Notes: generated by a model not told the origin, from the letters alone. 64,000 nucleotides of DNA from Mycobacterium paraense (GCF_002101815.1 NZ_LQPM01000024.1:186001-250000); one strand, 5' to 3'; shown: positions 8,280-18,244, counted from the first letter of the stretch. Numbers and translations are program-made.

Positions 8280-8390
8280 AACGCCGACGATAGCGCGACA
8301 ATCGCGGCGCGCGACGACACCGCGCGCACCACCCTAAGTGCTAGGGTGCGCTCCGGGCTGAGTCGGTGTCCCAAGACGGGGAGGGAAACA

Positions 8391-9209
8391 ATGCAGAGCG
8401 CTTTCGCGAAGCTAGCCCGCGCCAAGATGCATCGCGATGCTCTGAAGGCGGATGTCGAGGCATTTCGTGCACGGGAGCCGCACGACTGGGTGCTTCAACA
8501 GACGAGCTACCGCGACCCGAACGACCGTCTTACCTTTCGGGTTGTCGTGAAAGTGAACGAAGAGAAGCCCGACCACTGGGGCTTGACCGTTGGAGACGTC
8601 CTCACGAACCTGCGTGCAGCCCTTGACCATTCAGTCTTCGGCCACGCGGAAGCGCGAAGCACGCTGACGCCGCAGCAAGAACGGTCGCTGTACTTCCCTA
8701 TCCTTACGGATCCGCAGAAATGGCAAGCGACACAAGCCAACCTAAGCCCTCTTGTTGACTCGGCGGTCCTAGCGGTGATCGATCAGAGCCAGCCTTTTCA
8801 TTTCACACAGCAGCAGGGCGGGCCAGACTGGCACCCGCTCGCTGTACTGAACAGCCTGGTGAATCAGGACAAGCACCGTGCAGTACGAACCGTGTCGTAT
8901 GTGAACGAAGACTTCGACATCGTCGACAGCGAATTGCCTGTTGCGTCGGTTGATGCCCAACCCGTCGAGATGCTCGACGGAGCCGTGGTAGCGACGGTGA
9001 CCCTTGAGTTACCACCGCCGACACCCGTCCGATTAGACGGCACCAACAATCCCGGCTTGCGGCCTGTGAACTTCCAGGTTCAAAACGGCTACATCGAGAA
9101 GATCGAACTACCTGACGTTGGTGACACGCGCCCATTGCTCTTCGTGGTGGATAGTGCTGTGGATGCTGTCGAGCAGGTACTCAATCAACTTCAGGCGGCC
9201 GGGTGCTAG
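8391..9209 (+). CDS. Hypothetical protein with R-x4-H (HEPN-like) motif
   Basis: A 272-residue protein. GDVLTNLRAALDHSVFGHA (residues 68-86) matches a recurring motif of an uncharacterised bacterial family (NLRxALDH). Arg75-x4-His80 fits the R-x4-6-H catalytic motif of HEPN ribonucleases, though the fold cannot be confirmed here. A basic helical N-terminus (AKLARAKMHRDALKADVEAF) precedes it. Strong GGGAGGG lies about 7 bases before the ATG. It is divergent from the minus-strand gene at 8279, with a shared 111-bp promoter region. Confidence 0.72.
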   Translation: MQSAFAKLARAKMHRDALKADVEAFRAREPHDWVLQQTSYRDPNDRLTFRVVVKVNEEKPDHWGLTVGDVLTNLRAALDHSVFGHAEARSTLTPQQERSLYFPILTDPQKWQATQANLSPLVDSAVLAVIDQSQPFHFTQQQGGPDWHPLAVLNSLVNQDKHRAVRTVSYVNEDFDIVDSELPVASVDAQPVEMLDGAVVATVTLELPPPTPVRLDGTNNPGLRPVNFQVQNGYIEKIELPDVGDTRPLLFVVDSAVDAVEQVLNQLQAAGC

Positions 9210-9346
9210 CCATCCGATCGGCTTGTTCACTTCCGAGGTGAACGTGGCGATGTCGAAATCGCATGACCGATACCTTAACTGAGCCCTTGATGCCAATCCG
9301 GCTTTAAGCCGAACACCGTGGTCAACGTATGTTTTTGGGCGGGTCC

Positions 9347-10891
<1,545 letters not shown>

Positions 10892-10912
10892 TTACACCCC
10901 TTCGTTTGGACG

Positions 10913-10949
10913 CACTTTCGGTGGGTATGGGCATGGGAAACCGAAAGTG
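10913..10949. promoter_or_regulatory. Inverted repeat in the sigA leader
   Basis: CACTTTCGG at 10913-10921 and its exact complement CCGAAAGTG at 10941-10949, separated by 19 bases, about 20-60 bases upstream of the sigA ATG. It could be an operator or a leader RNA stem. Function unknown. Confidence 0.55.
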
Positions 10950-11026
10950 TCTGCTATGTCGAATGTCGGCGTTGATATCGGCGTGTGTGTGTTTGCACGC
11001 TTTCAGTCGGGCGGTCGCCGAGGACC

Positions 11027-11032
11027 ATTGTA
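11027..11032 (-). promoter_or_regulatory. Possible -10 element of sigA
   Basis: TACAAT on the minus strand, preceded by GT, about 135 bases upstream of the sigA ATG. It matches the mycobacterial TAnnnT -10 consensus. No clear -35 is seen. If used, the leader would include the inverted repeat at 10913-10949. Confidence 0.35.
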
Positions 11033-11070
11033 ACGACAGCGGCCGCCCGTACCCGGCTACCGGCCAAAAT

Positions 11071-11877
11071 TCAGTGGGTCACATCCGAAGTGGCCGCCAT
11101 CGCCGCGCCCACGATGCCGGCGGTGTTCTGCAACGCCGCGGCCACCACCGGGGTCCGGTTTTCCAGCAGCGGGAGCCACTTGTCGGCCTTGCGGCTGATC
11201 CCGCCGCCAGCGATGAACAGGTCCGGCCAGATCGCGTTCTCGATGGCCACCAGCACCCGTGTGACCTGCTTGGTCCACTTTTCGTAGCTCCAGCCGTTGC
11301 GCTCCTTGACCGACGACGCCGCCCGCTGTTCGGCCTCCTTGCCACCCACTTCGAGGTGCCCGAACTCGGTGTTGGGTATCAGCGTCCCGTTGTGGATGAC
11401 CGCGGAGCCGATGCCGGTGCCGAAGGTCAGCAGCACCACCAGACCGGACTGGTTCCTGCCGGCGCCGTAGTGCTCCTCGGCGAGCCCGGCGGCGTCGGCG
11501 TCGTTGAGGATCACCACCTCCTGGCCGTCCAGTTCGGCGCTGATCACGTCGCGCGCGTTGCACCCGATCCAGGCCTTGTCGACGTTGGCGGCCGTCTGCA
11601 CGACCCCGTGGGTGACGACGCCGGGGTAGGTCACCCCCAGGGGACCGGTCCAGTCGAAGCCGCGGACGACCTCGGCGATGGTCTTGGCGACGGCCGACGG
11701 GGTGGCCGGCTGCGGGGTCAACAGCTTGATCCGTTCGCCGATCAGCAGCCCGGTGTCCATGTCGACGATGCCGCCCTTGATGCCGCTGCCCCCGACGTCG
11801 ATGCCGAACCCGCGACGCTGCGGCTTGCCGGAGACCGCTTGCAGGGGCGTGCCCGTGGTCGAGTCGGTGCTGGTCAT
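11071..11877 (-). CDS. ppgK: Polyphosphate glucokinase
   Basis: Phosphorylates glucose using inorganic polyphosphate or ATP. 268 residues, ROK-family fold. The phosphate-binding loop GFGIDVGGSGIKGGIVD is at about 23-39, the catalytic segment VVILNDADAAGLAE contains the catalytic Asp, the second phosphate motif is LLTFGTGIGSAVIHNG, and the C-terminal IAGGGISRKADKW is typical of PpgK. The start MTSTDSTTG has GGAG nearby. It precedes sigA on the same strand. Confidence 0.96.
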   Translation of the reverse strand: MTSTDSTTGTPLQAVSGKPQRRGFGIDVGGSGIKGGIVDMDTGLLIGERIKLLTPQPATPSAVAKTIAEVVRGFDWTGPLGVTYPGVVTHGVVQTAANVDKAWIGCNARDVISAELDGQEVVILNDADAAGLAEEHYGAGRNQSGLVVLLTFGTGIGSAVIHNGTLIPNTEFGHLEVGGKEAEQRAASSVKERNGWSYEKWTKQVTRVLVAIENAIWPDLFIAGGGISRKADKWLPLLENRTPVVAAALQNTAGIVGAAMAATSDVTH

Positions 11878-11980
11878 CGAGACTCCTCGGCGAGAGTTGG
11901 CCTGTCCGCCCACCTTAGCCCGGTGGCGACGCCGGTTGCGGCTATCTGCGGCGCCGTGGCGTCTGTGATGCGATGGACCG

Positions 11981-12865
11981 GTGACGCCACCCGATAACGA
12001 CCCCGCGCAGCTGCGTTCCGTGGCCGAAAAGCTGGCCGCCGAGGCCGCCGAGTTCGTGCGGCGCCGCCGCGCCGAGGTGTTCGGCGGCCGGGCCGCGAGC
12101 CTTTCCGCGGCGGGCAGCGGCGCGGTGCGCTCGAAGACCACCCCGACGGACCCGGTGACGGTGGTCGACACCGAGACCGAGCGGCTACTGCGGGATCGGT
12201 TGGCCCAATTGCGGCCCGGCGACCCGATTCTCGGCGAGGAGGGCGGCGGGCCGGCCGGCGACGGGACCGCCCCCGCCGGCGCGGTCACGTGGGTGCTCGA
12301 TCCCATCGACGGCACAGTGAATTTCGTCTACGGCATCCCGGCCTACGCGGTGTCGGTGGGCGCCCAGATCGACGGCGTGTCGGTGGCGGGCGCGGTGGCC
12401 GACGTCGTCGGCGGCCGGGTGTACTCGGCCGCGACCGGCCTGGGCGCGCACGTCAGCGACGAGCGGGGCACCGAAGCCTTGCGGTGCGCCGCGGTCGACG
12501 AGTTGTCGATGGCGTTGCTGGGCACCGGTTTTGGCTACTCGCGGCGGCGCCGCGTGAGCCAGGCGGCCTTGGTGGCGCAGCTGCTCCCGGTGGTGCGCGA
12601 CGTCCGTCGCATCGGGTCCGCGGCGCTGGATCTCTGCATGGTCGCGGCGGGCCGGCTGGACGCCTTCTACGAGCACGGGCTGCAGGTGTGGGACCGCGCG
12701 GCCGGCGCGCTGATCGCGGCCGAGGCGGGGGCCCGCGTGTTGGTCACCGAGCCGGACGGCCCGTCGGGCAGCGCGGGTTTGGTGGTGGCCGCCGCCCCGG
12801 GCATCGCCGACGAGCTGTTGGCGGCCCTGGAGCGGTTCGACGGCCTGCAGCCGCTGCCGGAGTGA
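11981..12865 (+). CDS. suhB: Inositol-1-monophosphatase SuhB
   Basis: Hydrolyses myo-inositol phosphates for phosphatidylinositol and mannoside lipids. 294 residues from GTG (VTPPDNDPAQLRSVAEKL). Mg2+-site motifs: DPVTVVDTETERLL, then LGEEGGG, then the signature WVLDPIDGTVNF (about 105-116), and the C-terminal VWDRAAGALIAAEAGARV with the third metal Asp. Divergent from ppgK. Confidence 0.95.
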   Translation: MTPPDNDPAQLRSVAEKLAAEAAEFVRRRRAEVFGGRAASLSAAGSGAVRSKTTPTDPVTVVDTETERLLRDRLAQLRPGDPILGEEGGGPAGDGTAPAGAVTWVLDPIDGTVNFVYGIPAYAVSVGAQIDGVSVAGAVADVVGGRVYSAATGLGAHVSDERGTEALRCAAVDELSMALLGTGFGYSRRRRVSQAALVAQLLPVVRDVRRIGSAALDLCMVAAGRLDAFYEHGLQVWDRAAGALIAAEAGARVLVTEPDGPSGSAGLVVAAAPGIADELLAALERFDGLQPLPE

Positions 12866-12872
12866 GCGAGGA

Positions 12873-13523
12873 TCAGCAGCTGCTGGAGTGAATCTTTTGC
12901 AGCAGTGCGGGATCCGACGGCTCGGTGGCGCCCGGCTTCAGGCTGGCGAGCACCGCATCGACGTCGTCGTTGTGGGCCAGCGAGGTGAACTCGGTGCCGA
13001 TGGCCAGGTCGACGGAATCGTCGGCGCGGTTGTCGTTGAACAATTCCGTGCACGGCGCCACCAGCCACACCGCGGCGGCGGTGGCCTGCCCGGCCGTGCC
13101 GAAGCGGATCTGCCCCTGGCAGTTCAGCCGGGTGCCGGCGTAGACGGGGTCGTTGGCGGCGGTGGGCTGCGCGAAGCCCAGGTCCTTCATGGCGCCCGCG
13201 ACATCGCCGGCCTGGCCGCCGCGACCGCTGGCGTTGAGCACCCGGACCTTGGTGTCGGCGAGCTTGGCGGGGGTGACGTCGGCCATGGCGCTGCGCGACA
13301 CCTGCTCACCGAGTTGGGGGGCCGTCGACCCGGGCGGCTGCGGCGGCGGGTTGCACACCACGGCCTCGTGCACCTTCGCCGGTCGCGTCAGCGCCACCGT
13401 CCACACCACGCCGGTGGCCACCACCAGGAGGACCAGCACCACGATCGCGGGCCGGGGATTGCGCCGCCTGAAGGGCCTCCCGTGCTTGTCAAAAGCCGTA
13501 CCTTCGGTAATCTGTGCGACCAC
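12873..13523 (-). CDS. cei: Cell envelope integrity protein Cei (LytR C-terminal domain)
   Basis: Membrane-anchored protein of 216 residues with a GTG start. A basic N-terminus is followed by a membrane helix PAIVVLVLLVVATGVVWTVAL (about 25-45), then an extracytoplasmic LytR_C domain with KVRVLNASGRGGQAGDVAGA. In M. tuberculosis Cei (Rv2700) is needed for envelope integrity. It is divergent from the DUF4193 gene, with a CRP-type site between them. Confidence 0.92.
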   Translation of the reverse strand: MVAQITEGTAFDKHGRPFRRRNPRPAIVVLVLLVVATGVVWTVALTRPAKVHEAVVCNPPPQPPGSTAPQLGEQVSRSAMADVTPAKLADTKVRVLNASGRGGQAGDVAGAMKDLGFAQPTAANDPVYAGTRLNCQGQIRFGTAGQATAAAVWLVAPCTELFNDNRADDSVDLAIGTEFTSLAHNDDVDAVLASLKPGATEPSDPALLQKIHSSSC

Positions 13524-13575
13524 ATGTGCACTCTAAAGGCACTGTTTAAGACTCGAGGCAAGGGTCAATCCCGGG

Positions 13576-13593
13576 GTGTGATGCAAATCACAC
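13576..13593. promoter_or_regulatory. CRP-type binding site between cei and the DUF4193 gene
   Basis: GTGTGATGCAAATCACAC contains TGTGA-N6-TCACA, a full match to the CRP consensus, with 7-bp perfect arms. It lies 53 bases upstream of cei and 113 bases upstream of the DUF4193 start. The mycobacterial CRP (Rv3676) recognises this type of site. Which gene it controls is not shown. Confidence 0.75.
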
Positions 13594-13656
13594 ACTAATG
13601 GCGCGCGATCCGGGCACGAATCGTTTGGTGGATGCGTTCGACGCTGGTACAAAGCG

Positions 13657-13686
13657 TTGCTTGGGATAAACGAGGCCTGTTAGAGG
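13657..13686 (+). promoter_or_regulatory. Possible promoter of the DUF4193 gene
   Basis: TTGCTT (13657-13662) and TAGAGG (13681-13686) with an 18-base spacer, 20 bases before the ATG at 13707. If correct, the transcript has a very short leader, and the CRP site lies well upstream of the start point. Confidence 0.4.
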
Positions 13687-13706
13687 GGATAGGGCAGGGG
13701 AGAGAT

Positions 13707-14009
13707 ATGCCTACCGATTACGACGCTCCGCGGCGTACCGAGACCGACGACGTCTCGGAAGACTCGCTCGAGGAGCTCAAAGCACGACGCAACGAGGCGG
13801 CCTCGGCCGTCGTCGACGTCGACGAGTCTGAATCAGCTGAGAATTTCGAACTGCCCGGCGCCGATCTTTCCGGAGAAGAGCTGTCCGTACGCGTCATCCC
13901 GAAACAGGCCGACGAGTTCACCTGCTCGAGCTGCTTTCTGGTGCAACACCGCAGCCGTCTCGCCAGCGAGAAGAACGGCGTGATGATCTGTACCGACTGC
14001 GCAGCCTGA
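13707..14009 (+). CDS. DUF4193 family protein (Rv2699c-like)
   Basis: A 100-residue conserved actinobacterial protein. An acidic N-terminal half is followed by LSVRVIPKQADEFTCSSCFL and a C-terminal ICTDC, giving a CxxC...CxxC zinc-ribbon pattern. Its function is unknown, and its strict conservation suggests a core role. The start MPTDYDAPRRTET has a purine-rich AGGGCAGGGGAGAG upstream. Confidence 0.92.
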   Translation: MPTDYDAPRRTETDDVSEDSLEELKARRNEAASAVVDVDESESAENFELPGADLSGEELSVRVIPKQADEFTCSSCFLVQHRSRLASEKNGVMICTDCAA

Positions 14010-14013
14010 TCGG

Positions 14014-14499
14014 TCAGCTGCGTAATGCCGACAGCACCCGCTCGGGGTGACGGCAGCTCACCAGCCAGTACGGCGTCGGGTCGTCTGGGTCATCGAGGAC
14101 CACCAGCACCATGGGCCCGACCCATGCCCGGTGCAGCACGTAGGCGGCCGGGTCGAGCTGGCGGCCCAGGGCTGCCGACTTCGCCGACGGCGCAACCTCG
14201 GCCGAGCGGGCGATCACGTTGACCGGTAGGTGCGCCTCGCCGGCCCACAGCTCCACCCCGCCCGGGGCGGACGGGTCGGCGGTGACGCGGATCTCGACCC
14301 GGCCCAGCCACAGCAGCGCGCCGGTGGCCACCACGAACAGCGTTGCGTACGGCAGCCAATCGGGCAGCGAGCGAACACCGAGGTTGACTTCGAAGGCGAT
14401 CAGCGCCGCCAGGCCGAAAGCCAGTGGCCACCACCACCATGGCACCCACAGCCGTTCGCGATATCGCACGCCGTGCGGCGCGACGCGCGTTCCAGACAC
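14014..14499 (-). CDS. DUF3093 membrane protein (Rv2698-like)
   Basis: A 161-residue protein from GTG (VSGTRVAPHGVRYRE). Family signature YRERLWVPWWWWPLAF is followed by two membrane helices (to about residue 65), then a soluble domain with RAWVGPMVLVVLDDPDDPTPYW. Function unknown. It is divergent from dut, with 25 bases between the starts, and its stop lies four bases from the DUF4193 stop. Confidence 0.88.
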   Translation of the reverse strand: MSGTRVAPHGVRYRERLWVPWWWWPLAFGLAALIAFEVNLGVRSLPDWLPYATLFVVATGALLWLGRVEIRVTADPSAPGGVELWAGEAHLPVNVIARSAEVAPSAKSAALGRQLDPAAYVLHRAWVGPMVLVVLDDPDDPTPYWLVSCRHPERVLSALRS

Positions 14500-14524
14500 G
14501 CGGTCAAGGGTAGTCTGTGGCCCC

Positions 14525-14989
14525 GTGTCCACCAGTCTGGCCATCGTCCGCCTCGATCCCGAACTCCCGCTGCCCAGCCGCGCCCACGACGGCGACGCCG
14601 GGGTCGACCTTTTCAGCGCCGAAGACGTCAAGCTGGACCCGGGGCGTCGCGCCCTGGTGCGAACGGGCGTCGCGGTGGCCATCCCGTACGGGATGGTGGG
14701 TTTGGTGCACCCGCGCTCGGGATTGGCTGCGCGCGTTGGCCTTTCGATCGTCAACAGCCCGGGCACAATCGACGCCGGGTACCGCGGCGAGATCAAGGTC
14801 GCGCTGATCAATCTCGACCCGGACGAGCCGATCGTGGTGCACCGCGGCGACCGGATCGCCCAATTGCTGGTGCAGCGGGTCGAGTTGGTGGAGCTGGTCG
14901 AGGTGTCGTCGTTCGACGAGGCCGGGCTGGCCGAAACATCCCGTGGCGACGGTGGTCACGGTTCCTCCGGAGGACATGCGAGTTTGTGA
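14525..14989 (+). CDS. dut: dUTP diphosphatase
   Basis: Trimeric dUTPase that hydrolyses dUTP to dUMP and PPi. 154 residues from GTG. All five motifs are present: AHDGDAGVDLFS, HPRSGLAARVGLS, NSPGTIDAGYRGEIKV, GDRIAQLLVQRVE, and the C-terminal P-loop-like RGDGGHGSSGGH. Its TGA overlaps the ATG of the next gene (TGATG). Confidence 0.97.
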   Translation: MSTSLAIVRLDPELPLPSRAHDGDAGVDLFSAEDVKLDPGRRALVRTGVAVAIPYGMVGLVHPRSGLAARVGLSIVNSPGTIDAGYRGEIKVALINLDPDEPIVVHRGDRIAQLLVQRVELVELVEVSSFDEAGLAETSRGDGGHGSSGGHASL

Positions 14990-15732
14990 TGGCGGCATTC
15001 GGTAAGCGCTCAGACAAAGGCGACGGCGACCCCACGGACGACGTCGAGGCCCAGGTTTCCCCCGAGGAGTCCGACGAACTCGAGGGCCCGTTCGACATCG
15101 ACGACTTCGACGACCCCGCGGTGGCCGAGCTGGCGCGGCTCGACCTGGGCTCGGTCCTGATCCCCATGCCGGAGGCCGGCCAACTGCAGGTCGAGCTGAC
15201 CGAGACCGGCGTCCCCAGCGCGGTGTGGGTGGTCACGCCCAACGGCCGCTTCACGATCGCCGCCTACGCCGCGCCCAAGACCGGGGGTCTGTGGCGCGAG
15301 GTGGCCGCCGAGCTCGCCGAGTCGCTGCGCAAAGACTCGGCCAAGGTCAGCATCAAGGACGGGCCCTGGGGCCGCGAGGTGGTCGGCACCGCCACCGGGG
15401 TGGTGCGGTTCATCGGGGTCGACGGCTACCGCTGGATGATCCGCTGCGTCATCAACGGCGCGCACGAAACGATGGAAGCGTTGGAGCAGGAGGCGCGTGC
15501 GGCGTTGGCGGACACCGTGGTTCGCCGCGGCGACACACCGCTGCCGGTGCGGACGCCGCTGCCGGTGCAGCTGCCCGAGCCGATGGCCGAACAGTTGCGG
15601 GCGGCCGCGGCCGCGCAGCAGGCCCAGGCGCAGGGGGAGCAGCCCCCGGGTGAGCAGCCGCCCGAGCCGGCCGCGCGCCGCAGCGCCGAGGGGTCGGCCA
15701 TGCAGCAGCTGCGCACCACCACCGGCGGTTAG
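14989..15732 (+). CDS. DUF3710 family protein (Rv2696c-like)
   Basis: A 247-residue actinobacterial protein of unknown function, translationally coupled to dut through a TGATG overlap. The acidic N-terminus (ESDELEGPFDIDDFDDPAV) leads into the conserved domain with LDLGSVLIPMPEAGQLQVEL and FIGVDGYRWMIRCVINGAH. The C-terminal tail is Gln/Pro/Ala-rich and probably disordered. Confidence 0.9.
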   Translation: MAAFGKRSDKGDGDPTDDVEAQVSPEESDELEGPFDIDDFDDPAVAELARLDLGSVLIPMPEAGQLQVELTETGVPSAVWVVTPNGRFTIAAYAAPKTGGLWREVAAELAESLRKDSAKVSIKDGPWGREVVGTATGVVRFIGVDGYRWMIRCVINGAHETMEALEQEARAALADTVVRRGDTPLPVRTPLPVQLPEPMAEQLRAAAAAQQAQAQGEQPPGEQPPEPAARRSAEGSAMQQLRTTTGG

Positions 15733-15737
15733 TTTTA

Positions 15738-16436
15738 CTACAGCTCTTCGAGGGCGGCCAGGCAGGCCGCGCCCAGTGCGGCGGGGTCCGCGCCGAGCTG
15801 GTCCAGCGTCACCGTCCGCAGCGCCGCCCGCGGCGCGGCGGTGACCCAGTCGACCGCCACCTGCAACGGGTGGATCGGATCGTCGACCGCGGCGGCCACC
15901 GCCAGCGGCGTGCCCAGCCCGGTCAGGTCCGCGCAACTGGGCGCGACGTATTCCGCCGCCTCCTCCATGGCGTCCGGCAGCTGCGGCCACTGGGCGCGCC
16001 ACGACCGGGTCAGCTCGTCGGCCAGCCACGGCGGGCTGGAGGCCCGCATCTGCGTCGTCGTCGCCGCCAGGCCGTCGGCGCGCAGCTGGGACGCCGAGTA
16101 CCGCGCCGCCAGCGCGGCGGGCGCGGTTCCGGGCGCGCCGGCCCAGGCGGGCAGCGCGGCCAGGACGGCGACGGCGCGGTCGGGGTGGGCTAGCGCCCAC
16201 GCGGCCGCCACGGCGGCGCCGATCGACACGCCGCCCACGCCGATCGGGCCGTCGCGGGCCGCGTCGTCCAACGCGGACAGATACCCGTCGATCAACCGGT
16301 CCGGCCGGGGCGGCGGGGCCACCAGCGTGGCGCCGACCGCGCGCAGCGGACCGGAAAACGCCCGGTAGACGTAGTCGTCGTCGGAGCCGGTGCCCGGCAG
16401 CAACACGGTCGCGACGCCCCGCAGATCGACAGCCAC
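15738..16436 (-). CDS. Alpha/beta hydrolase (Rv2695-like)
   Basis: A 232-residue protein with an alpha/beta-hydrolase pattern: LLPGTGSDDDYVYRAF near the N-terminus, the nucleophile elbow GVGGVSIGAAVA (Ser72) and a C-terminal PLAVAAAVDDPIHPLQVAVDW carrying a candidate acid and His. Substrate unknown. Start MAVDLRGVATVLLP. Convergent with the DUF3710 gene, six bases between stops. Confidence 0.85.
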   Translation of the reverse strand: MAVDLRGVATVLLPGTGSDDDYVYRAFSGPLRAVGATLVAPPPRPDRLIDGYLSALDDAARDGPIGVGGVSIGAAVAAAWALAHPDRAVAVLAALPAWAGAPGTAPAALAARYSASQLRADGLAATTTQMRASSPPWLADELTRSWRAQWPQLPDAMEEAAEYVAPSCADLTGLGTPLAVAAAVDDPIHPLQVAVDWVTAAPRAALRTVTLDQLGADPAALGAACLAALEEL

Positions 16437-16572
16437 CCCTCGATATTGCCCGGCCGTCGCGAGCCGTCCAACATCACGTTTCGTTGGGTTGGCGCCGGGG
16501 AACCAACAGGTCTACGGTGTCCGTTGGCATGGAGGAAGCACCGAGGCTTTTAGAGCACTGTCAGGAGTGGCC

Positions 16573-16941
16573 ATGGGGGCCCAAGGATATTTGCGCCGGC
16601 TCACCCGTCGGTTGACGGAGGACCCGGAGCAGCTCGACTCCGAAGAATTGTCCGACGAAGTCGCGAGTACCGGCGCGCAACGTGCGATCGACTGCGAACG
16701 TGGCCAGGAGGTCACCATGGTCGGCACGCTGCGCAGCGTGGAAACGAACGGCAAGGGTTGTTCCGGCGGGGTCCGCGCCGAACTGTTCGACGGCACCGAC
16801 ACCGTCACGCTGGTGTGGTTGGGCCAACGCCGCATCCCCGGCATCGACTCGGGGCGCACGCTGCGGGTCCGGGGCCGGATGGGCAAGCTGGACAACGGCA
16901 GCAAGGCGATCTACAACCCGCACTACGAAATTCAACGGTGA
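16573..16941 (+). CDS. OB-fold nucleic acid binding protein (Rv2694c-like)
   Basis: A 122-residue protein with a basic helical N-terminus (GYLRRLTRRLTED) and an OB-fold domain (about 45-122: VTMVGTLRSVETN, TVTLVWLGQRRIPGIDSG, LRVRGRM). Similar proteins contain a tRNA-anticodon-type OB domain. Its role is unknown. Its TGA overlaps the GTG of the next gene (GTGA). Confidence 0.88.
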   Translation: MGAQGYLRRLTRRLTEDPEQLDSEELSDEVASTGAQRAIDCERGQEVTMVGTLRSVETNGKGCSGGVRAELFDGTDTVTLVWLGQRRIPGIDSGRTLRVRGRMGKLDNGSKAIYNPHYEIQR

Positions 16942-17573
16942 CCGCTCCCAGCGAGCGCCTGCTGGAACAGGTGGGCGGATTCAGCGGGATCATCTACTCG
17001 TCGCTGCCCGTGGTGGTCTTCGTGGTGGTTTCCGGCCTGTCCGGTCTGCTGCCCGCCATCGGCGCCGCGCTCGGCGTGGCCGCGCTGGTCCTGCTGTGGC
17101 GCCTGATCCGCCGGGAATCCACCCAGCCGGCGTTCTCCGGGTTCATCGGCGTCGCCGTCTGCGCGCTGATCGCCTACGCGGTGGGGCAGTCCAAGGGCTA
17201 CTTCCTGCTGGGCATCTGGATGTCGCTGCTGTGGGCGGTGCTGTTCGCGGCGTCGGTGCTGATCCGTCGGCCCCTCGTCGGCTACGCGTGGAGCTGGGCC
17301 ACCGGGCGCGACCGCGCCTGGCGCGAGGTTCCGCGGGCCGTCTACGCGTTCGACATCGCCTCGCTGTGCTGGGTGCTGGTGTTCGGCGCCCGGTTCGTGG
17401 TCCAGCACATCCTGTACGACGCCGACCAGACCGGTTGGCTGGGCGTGGCCCGCATCTCGATGGGCTGGCCGCTGACGGTGCTGGCCGCGCTGGCGACGTT
17501 TGCGGCGATCAAGGCCGCGCAGCGCGCGATGCCCGCCGAGGAGAACGCCGGCGCCGAACGGGTGACCGACTAG
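16938..17573 (+). CDS. DUF3159 membrane protein (Rv2693c-like)
   Basis: A 211-residue integral membrane protein from GTG (VTAPSERLLEQVGGFSG) with about five to six hydrophobic helices, including IIYSSLPVVVFVVVSGLSGL and FSGFIGVAVCALIAYAVG. Conserved in actinobacteria, function unknown. It is coupled to the OB-fold gene and its stop overlaps that of ceoC by 4 bp. Confidence 0.9.
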   Translation: MTAPSERLLEQVGGFSGIIYSSLPVVVFVVVSGLSGLLPAIGAALGVAALVLLWRLIRRESTQPAFSGFIGVAVCALIAYAVGQSKGYFLLGIWMSLLWAVLFAASVLIRRPLVGYAWSWATGRDRAWREVPRAVYAFDIASLCWVLVFGARFVVQHILYDADQTGWLGVARISMGWPLTVLAALATFAAIKAAQRAMPAEENAGAERVTD

Positions 17574-18244
17574 TCGCCGGGCTCGGCGTCCGGCAGCAGC
17601 AGCTTCTGTAGCTCCTCTTCCGCCTCGGCGACCGCGACGAAGAGGAGTTCGTCGCCGCCTTCGAGCGGCTCGTCGGCCTCCGGCACGATGACGCGCGGCC
17701 CGCGCAGGATGGTCACCAGGGCCGCGTCCCGCGGCAGCTGCAACCGGCGCACCGGCTTGCCGCCCCACGGCGTGTCGTCGGGCAGGGTGATCTCGACCAG
17801 GTTGGCCTGACCGCGGCGGAATTCCATGAGCCGCACCAGATCACCGACGGCGACCGCCTCCTCGATGAGCGAGGCCAGCATGCGCGGCGTGGACACCGCC
17901 ACATCCACCCCCCACGCATCGGTGAACAGCCATTCGTTGCGGGGATCGTTGACCCGGGCCACCACCCGCGGCACCGCGAACTCGGTCTTGGCCAGCAGGC
18001 TGAGCACCACGTTGGCCTTGTCGTCGCCGGTCGCGGCGACCACCACGTCGAAGCCCTCCAGGTGCACCGACTGCAGCAGGCTCAGTTCGCAGGCGTCGCC
18101 GAGGCGCCAGTGCGCGGCCGGGATGGCGTCGACGTCGACGTGCTCGGGGTTGCGCTCGATCAGGGTCACGTCGTGGCCGTTGCCGACGAGTTCGCGGGTG
18201 ACCGATCGGCCGACGGCGCCGGCCCCGGCGACAGCTACTTTCAT
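17570..18244 (-). CDS. ceoC: TrkA-type K+ uptake regulatory protein CeoC
   Basis: Cytoplasmic NAD(H)-binding RCK subunit of a Trk/Ktr K+ system. 224 residues. The Rossmann motif MKVAVAGAGAVGRSV is at the N-terminus, IERNPEHVD follows, and a TrkA-C domain covers about 140-215 (GKPVRRLQLPRDAALVTILR). The ATG overlaps the ceoB stop (ATGA), as in M. tuberculosis. No Trk membrane subunit lies next to it; the adjacent APC permease is divergent. Confidence 0.94.
   Translation of the reverse strand: MKVAVAGAGAVGRSVTRELVGNGHDVTLIERNPEHVDVDAIPAAHWRLGDACELSLLQSVHLEGFDVVVAATGDDKANVVLSLLAKTEFAVPRVVARVNDPRNEWLFTDAWGVDVAVSTPRMLASLIEEAVAVGDLVRLMEFRRGQANLVEITLPDDTPWGGKPVRRLQLPRDAALVTILRGPRVIVPEADEPLEGGDELLFVAVAEAEEELQKLLLPDAEPGD

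Larger units (their letters stand above)
5770..9346. mobile_element. Putative 3.6-kb integrated element at the 3' end of sigA
   Basis: The segment between the two 20-bp repeats holds four genes that are foreign in composition and absent from the corresponding M. tuberculosis locus: three on the minus strand and one divergent. No integrase, transposase, excisionase or replication gene is visible. It may therefore be a decayed element, or one mobilised in trans. The integration model rests on the repeat and on the sigA target, and is an inference. Confidence 0.65.
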
